Shown here one piece after another: positions 60,507 through 64,000 of a DNA stretch of 64,000 nt. The stretch spans positions 248,001-312,000 of the forward strand of contig NZ_KZ679040.1 in NCBI RefSeq assembly GCF_003024195.1, written 5' to 3'. Under the pieces are notes generated by a model that ran no database searches, was not told where the DNA came from, and saw only the letters and a list, made by a program, of their open reading frames with translations. The translations under genes were made by a program, and so were the position numbers. The DNA comes from Streptomyces dioscori. GTDB taxonomy: Bacteria > Actinomycetota > Actinomycetes > Streptomycetales > Streptomycetaceae. Within the stretch, counting starts at the first letter, position 1. Every line of letters begins with the position of its first letter.

Positions 60507-61109
60507 CTACTGCGCGGGCAGGACGTGCTTCGCGGCGATGGAACGGGCCGTGTCCGAGTCCGGTCCGGGCTGCGGGACGAAGATCGCCTCGCGGTAGTAG
60601 CGCAGCTCGGCGATCGACTCGCGGATGTCGGCCAGCGCCCGGTGGTTGCCGTTCTTGTCGGGACTGTTGAAGTACGCCCGGGGATACCAGCGGCGGGCCA
60701 GCTCCTTCACGGAGGAGACGTCCACGATCCGGTAGTGGAGGTACGCCTCCAGGGTCGCCATGTCCCTCAGCAGGAAGCCGCGGTCCGTGCCCACCGAGTT
60801 CCCGCACAGCGGGGCCTTGCCCGGTTCCTTGACGTGCTCACGGATGTAGGAGAGGACCTCCTCCTCCGCGGCGGCCAGGGTGGTGCCCGCGGCCAGCTCG
60901 TCGAGGAGACCGGAGGACGTGTGCATCGTGCGCACCACCTCCGGCATCGTCTCCAGCGCGGCGTCCGGCGGACGGATCACGATGTCCACCCCCTCACCGA
61001 GCACGTTGAGCTCCGAGTCGGTCACCAGCGCGGCCACCTCGATGAGCGCGTCCTCCGACAGCGAGAGACCGGTCATCTCGCAGTCGATCCACACCATGCG
61101 ATCGTTCAT
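60507..61109 (-). CDS. orn: Oligoribonuclease Orn
   Basis: A 200-residue DEDDh exonuclease starting at ATG 61109. The catalytic Asp9 and Glu11 lie in WIDCEMTGL, with [14 protein letters not shown] and the His/Asp pair in [12 protein letters not shown]. It degrades two- to five-nucleotide RNAs, including pGpG, the first breakdown product of c-di-GMP. It lies 163 bp downstream of adpA on the same strand; a hairpin lies between them. Confidence 0.96.
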   Translation of the reverse strand: MNDRMVWIDCEMTGLSLSEDALIEVAALVTDSELNVLGEGVDIVIRPPDAALETMPEVVRTMHTSSGLLDELAAGTTLAAAEEEVLSYIREHVKEPGKAPLCGNSVGTDRGFLLRDMATLEAYLHYRIVDVSSVKELARRWYPRAYFNSPDKNGNHRALADIRESIAELRYYREAIFVPQPGPDSDTARSIAAKHVLPAQ

Positions 61110-61218
61110 GGGCTCACCCTACGGCCCGCTCACCCGCCCGGGCAGGCCCGGGACCTCGGCAGTCGTGACCGGTGGGGCGGCGAGCGGCGGGGCCGGCGGT
61201 GCCGGGGCGCGGGAACGG

Positions 61219-61254
61219 CACCGGCCCCGGACCGTGAAAGGTCCGGGGCCGGTG
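61219..61254 (-). terminator. Hairpin between adpA and orn
   Basis: A perfect 15-bp stem (CACCGGCCCCGGACC and complement) around a GTGAAA loop, 19 bp after the adpA stop. It would reduce but perhaps not prevent readthrough into orn. Confidence 0.88.
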
Positions 61255-61272
61255 TACGACGTCGCCGCTCGG

Positions 61273-62505
61273 CTAGGGCGCGCTCCGCTGGCCCGGCAGG
61301 CTGTGCCGCCCGGCCGCGTACAGCTCCGCGCCCGGCCGGCCCGCGTCCGCGGAGAGGGACGAGGCCGCCGCGCCGACCGCGTGGGCGGCCGCCGTGCGAC
61401 GGGTCTGGAACGGCACGGGTGACTCCTGCTGGAGCACCGGCGGCACCGGTGGCGGCGAGCCGTCCGGATCGCTCTGCTTCTCACCCTGCGGGCGACGCGC
61501 CCGGTACGCGGCCCGGTACGCCGCCGGGGAGGAGCCGAGCTGGCGGCGGAAGTGCCCGCGCAGCGCCACCGGCGAACGGAAGCCGCAACGGCCCGCGACC
61601 TCGTCCACCGAGTAGTCGGACGTCTCCAGGAGCCGCTGCGCCTGGAGCACCCGCTGCGTGATCAGCCACTGCAGGGGAGCGCTCCCGGTGAGCGAGCGGA
61701 ACCGGCGGTCGAACGTACGCCTGCTCATGTACGCGCGTGCCGCCAGCGTCTCCACGTCGAACTGTTCGTGGAGGTGCTCCAGTGCCCAGGCGACGACCTC
61801 CGCGAGCGGGTCGGCGCCGATCTCCTCCGGTAAAGACCGATCGAGATAGCGCTCCTGGCCGCCGCTGCGCCGGGGCGGGACCACCAGACGGCGGGCCAGC
61901 GCACCGGCCGCCTCGTTCCCGTGGTCCGTCCGCACTATGTGCAGACACAGGTCGATCCCCGCCGCGGTGCCCGCCGACGTCAGCACGTCGCCGTCGTCCA
62001 CGAACAGCTCGCGGGGATCGACATGCACCGACGGGTAGCGCTTGGCCAGCGTCGGTGCGTACATCCAGTGTGTGGTCGCCGGACGGCCGTCCAGCAGTCC
62101 TGCCGCGGCGAGCACGAAGGCGCCGGTGCACAGCCCGACTATGCGGGCGCCCTCCTCATGTGCCCGGCGCAGCGCGTCGAGCGCCTCCTCCGGTGGCGGT
62201 GAGGTGATCGACCGCCAGGCGGGCACGACAACGGTGCCCGCGCGGGAGATCGCCTCCAGCCCGTTGGGCGCGGTGAGTTCCAGGCCACCTGTGGTCCGCA
62301 GTGGGCCTTCCTCACCGGCGCACACCAGTAGTCGATACCGCGGCACGCCGGCGTCCTGGCGGTCGATGCCGAACACCGACAGCGGTATGGAACTCTCGAA
62401 GATGGGGCCGCCGCTGAACAGCAGCACCGCGACGATCTCCTTGCGGCGTCGCCCGGATAGTTTCCGGACAGCGGCTTCCGGCGCGGCAGTGGAGTCGTGG
62501 CTCAT
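61273..62505 (-). CDS. adpA: AdpA, AraC-family global developmental regulator
   Basis: A 410-residue regulator. N-terminal DJ-1/PfpI-like dimerisation domain (VAVLLFSGGPIFESSIPLSV, IVGLCTGAFVLAAAGLLDG) and C-terminal AraC DNA-binding domain (FDVETLAARAYMSRRTFDRR, SVDEVAGRCGFRSPVALRGH). Codon 225 is TTA (61831-61833), which only the BldA tRNA reads, giving developmental control of translation. AdpA activates morphogenesis and secondary metabolism genes. Near-identical in sequence to known AdpA proteins as remembered. The C-terminal 60 residues are Pro/Gln-rich and variable. Confidence 0.97.
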   Translation of the reverse strand: MSHDSTAAPEAAVRKLSGRRRKEIVAVLLFSGGPIFESSIPLSVFGIDRQDAGVPRYRLLVCAGEEGPLRTTGGLELTAPNGLEAISRAGTVVVPAWRSITSPPPEEALDALRRAHEEGARIVGLCTGAFVLAAAGLLDGRPATTHWMYAPTLAKRYPSVHVDPRELFVDDGDVLTSAGTAAGIDLCLHIVRTDHGNEAAGALARRLVVPPRRSGGQERYLDRSLPEEIGADPLAEVVAWALEHLHEQFDVETLAARAYMSRRTFDRRFRSLTGSAPLQWLITQRVLQAQRLLETSDYSVDEVAGRCGFRSPVALRGHFRRQLGSSPAAYRAAYRARRPQGEKQSDPDGSPPPVPPVLQQESPVPFQTRRTAAAHAVGAAASSLSADAGRPGAELYAAGRHSLPGQRSAP

Positions 62506-62634
62506 CCTGCTAAGCCCCCCTCGGTGGTCGCGGCTCCTCGGTTGTGTCGCTCCTGCACGTTTCCCCTCGGTCCTGCACGAGTCCCCCGCCGTAAGACGTC
62601 AAGATCGAATCTACTGTGTCGTGTGGTGCCGAGG

Positions 62635-62684
62635 TGGCCAGTTCAGCACTCGGCAGATTGTCGACATGGCAACTTGGCGTGAAG
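62635..62684. promoter_or_regulatory. Two AdpA-binding-like sites upstream of adpA
   Basis: TGGCCAGTTC at 62635-62644 matches the AdpA consensus TGGCSNGWWY exactly. TGGCGTGAAG at 62675-62684 matches at nine of ten positions. They lie 130 to 180 bp upstream of the adpA start, compatible with autoregulation as reported for AdpA in other species. Confidence 0.5.
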
Positions 62685-62751
62685 CATTCGATCACGAAGC
62701 GTTGCACTCGTGGGCCGCACAGGGAAGTGCGCCTCGTCCCCGTGGCCGGTC

Positions 62752-62777
62752 CCAGTAGGGTGCGGGCACCCTACTGG
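62752..62777 (-). terminator. Hairpin between small membrane protein gene and adpA promoter
   Basis: A perfect 11-bp stem (CCAGTAGGGTG and complement) with a CGGG loop, about 105 bp after the stop of the minus-strand gene at 62883. It would insulate adpA from upstream transcription. Confidence 0.75.
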
Positions 62778-62882
62778 ACCCTTTCGGTGCAGGTCGAACG
62801 GGGGTTGGGGGGTGGTTCGGCCAAGGGGTACGCAGGGTATGGAAGTTGGCTGAAAAGCAGCGGGCGCGTGCGCACAAACCGG

Positions 62883-63284
62883 TCAGTCAACCGGCGTATT
62901 TCCACCGGCGTGCCGGGCTTCGTGGCGGTCGCTGTGACGGACGCCGTGGTGGTCACCGTTACGGACGCCGTACCGGGCGTCCTGGCTGTCATCGTCGTGT
63001 GCCCTGTCGTGGTGCACATGATGCGGGGTTCGCTCCGCCGCGCGCAGTTGCGCCGCGCCGTGCTCGGAGCGGCGCAGCAGTACGCGGCAGGCGGCCGTCA
63101 CCGCGGCGAGGCCCAGGGCCGTGCCGGCCGCGCCCGCCAGTGAGGTGCCGTACCCGACCAGGACGACCGGGACCAGGACGCAGCTGAAGGCCGCCCAGCG
63201 GACCACGTCCGTGGCGGTGTCCTGCGCGGTGCCCCTGTCTTTGCCGGCGGGAGGGTGGGGGGCGGTCGTGTGGTGGCCGGGCAC
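62883..63284 (-). CDS. Small conserved membrane protein with His-rich tail
   Basis: A 133-residue protein starting at GTG 63284 after GGGAGGAG. A polar N-terminus, then two membrane segments (WAAFSCVLVPVVLVGYG and SLAGAAGTALGLAAVTAAC), and a histidine-rich C-terminal half (HHVHHDRAHDDD and GVRNGDHHGVRHSDRHEARH). The tail could bind metal. No known family. Always-upstream neighbour of adpA in my recollection of Streptomyces; function unknown. Confidence 0.7.
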   Translation of the reverse strand: MPGHHTTAPHPPAGKDRGTAQDTATDVVRWAAFSCVLVPVVLVGYGTSLAGAAGTALGLAAVTAACRVLLRRSEHGAAQLRAAERTPHHVHHDRAHDDDSQDARYGVRNGDHHGVRHSDRHEARHAGGNTPVD

Positions 63285-63431
63285 GGTGGGCTCCTCCCTG
63301 GGGGATGTGGGGTACCTGGGTTCAACGCTTGTTCGAGCGGGCGGTCACGGGGCTTTCCCCAGGGTTCCCTGGGATGCCTCGGCTCCGCCGCGGGGTGCGT
63401 CCCGTCGGGTGCGGGTCCGGTGGGGCTGGTC

Positions 63432-63526
63432 GCGCAGTTCCCCGCGCCCCTTGAGGGGCTGCGCCCCCTGGGGTGGAGGGTCGGGTGCGGGTCCGTGGAG
63501 GCTGGTCGCGCCGTTCCCCGCGCCCC
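63432..63526. repeat. Dispersed 19-bp repeat cluster, two copies
   Basis: Copies at 63432 and 63508 in the same orientation, in the 505-bp region (63285-63789) between the divergent small membrane protein gene and the universal stress protein gene. The text around each copy (GGGTGCGGGTCCG...GGCTGGTCGCGC) is also repeated. No other gene is visible there. Confidence 0.85.
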
Positions 63527-63789
63527 TGACGGTCGGGGCTGCGCCCCTTGCCCCGGGGAGGGGTGGCTGAGGGGGTGCTGTGTAAAACGGCTGTACGGGG
63601 CAGCAACCATTGCGTTACGGGCATGCTCTCGGGCATGCTCCGGGGAACCCTCCCGCGGCGAGAGCGGGATATGGGCAGAGGAGGCGTGCCGCCGTACCCT
63701 GGGGGGTATGGGGTTGGGAAGATGATTCCCGGACACAGCTCCGCAGCTCCTGTCGGCCCACCCAAGAGGATCCGAACGCCGAGACACCC

Positions 63790-64000
63790 ATGGCCGGTCA
63801 CGAATTCGAACCCGCGGACCGCAAGCGCCCCGTCGCCGATCACACGGCGGCCGAGCCCTTGGCGGCGGAAGAGACACGCCAGTCCTGCGACCCAGCCTTC
63901 AAGCACGGTGTCGTCGTGGGCTTCGACGGCTCGACATCCAGCGAGCGCGCCCTCGCGTACGCGATCGGCATGGCCTGCCGCTCCGGATCCGGCCTGATCA
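63790..64000 (+). CDS. Universal stress protein family, N-terminal part (cut by window edge)
   Basis: ATG 63790, open to the right edge (about 70 codons). After a polar N-terminal extension of about 35 residues comes HGVVVGFDGSTSSERALAYA, the nucleotide-binding start of a USP domain, then IGMACRSGSGL. The ribosome site is weak. USP proteins bind ATP and modulate stress survival; the C-terminal glycine loop lies outside the window. Confidence 0.85.
   Translation, partial: MAGHEFEPADRKRPVADHTAAEPLAAEETRQSCDPAFKHGVVVGFDGSTSSERALAYAIGMACRSGSGLI

Noticed and set aside
61675..61686. GGGAGCGCTCCC, the 12-bp core of the CebR box, inside adpA
   Set aside because: It lies within a conserved coding stretch of the AraC domain, lacks the outer T and A, and the codons are explained by the protein sequence. 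A regulatory role inside adpA seems unlikely.

Overview
The window is about 72 percent G+C, codon third positions are almost all G or C, genes start with purine-rich Shine-Dalgarno sequences, and it carries textbook Streptomyces genes (adpA with a TTA codon, cslA/glxA/cslZ, the ceb cellobiose operon). It is a piece of core Streptomyces chromosome. From memory the gene order resembles the S. coelicolor segment around SCO2790 to SCO2840 read in reverse; this was not checked by alignment. There is no insertion sequence, integrase, CRISPR array or antibiotic cluster.

Layout. 0-5.5 kb: end of a Ser/Thr kinase gene with a lipoprotein partner, a small membrane protein plus a YidC/Oxa1 insertase, a fumarylacetoacetate-hydrolase-like enzyme, an HbpS-like protein and a Gfo/Idh/MocA oxidoreductase with a divergent ROK regulator. 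7-10.4 kb: a cell-wall anchored protein with an LAXTG signal, a HAD phosphatase, a secreted protein and a class F sortase. 10.7-16 kb: cslZ, glxA and cslA, the hyphal-tip glycan module. 16-24 kb: a FadR-type regulator, tRNA-Lys, an NlpC/P60-like wall protein, an SPFH protein, a P-loop kinase, a lytic polysaccharide monooxygenase with a DasR-type site, an acyl-CoA ligase, a second tRNA-Lys and an IclR regulator. 24.8-33 kb: an Ehu-type amino-acid ABC transporter with DUF3830, amidase, 2-hydroxyacid dehydrogenase and two racemase-fold enzymes, which looks like one catabolic unit. 33-39 kb: a luciferase-like oxidoreductase, a PAS-GGDEF-EAL protein (CdgA-like), an M6 protease, a third tRNA-Lys and a PrimPol-like gene.

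39-44 kb: a translationally coupled trio made of a Cas4/RecB-like nuclease, an unknown protein and a UPF1-like helicase. This is the best candidate here for an uncharacterised DNA-processing system. 44-52 kb: PAP2 phosphatase, histidine phosphatase, an XRE/TPR regulator, a spermidine-synthase-fold protein and a two-component system. 52-60 kb: a GH18 chitinase-like enzyme and the cellobiose operon cebEFG-bglC with cebR and two CebR boxes. 60-64 kb: tRNA-His, orn, adpA, a small membrane protein and the start of a universal stress protein.

Themes. Several units deal with chitin and cellulose breakdown (LPMO, GH18, ceb/bglC) or with making and remodelling hyphal-tip glycan (cslA/glxA/cslZ). Developmental control is present through adpA and through c-di-GMP turnover (cdgA, orn). 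A 19-bp repeat, GGGGCGCGGGGAACTGCGC or a close variant, occurs about 21 times in eight clusters. It often forms large inverted repeats between genes, and in one case it has become part of a coding region.
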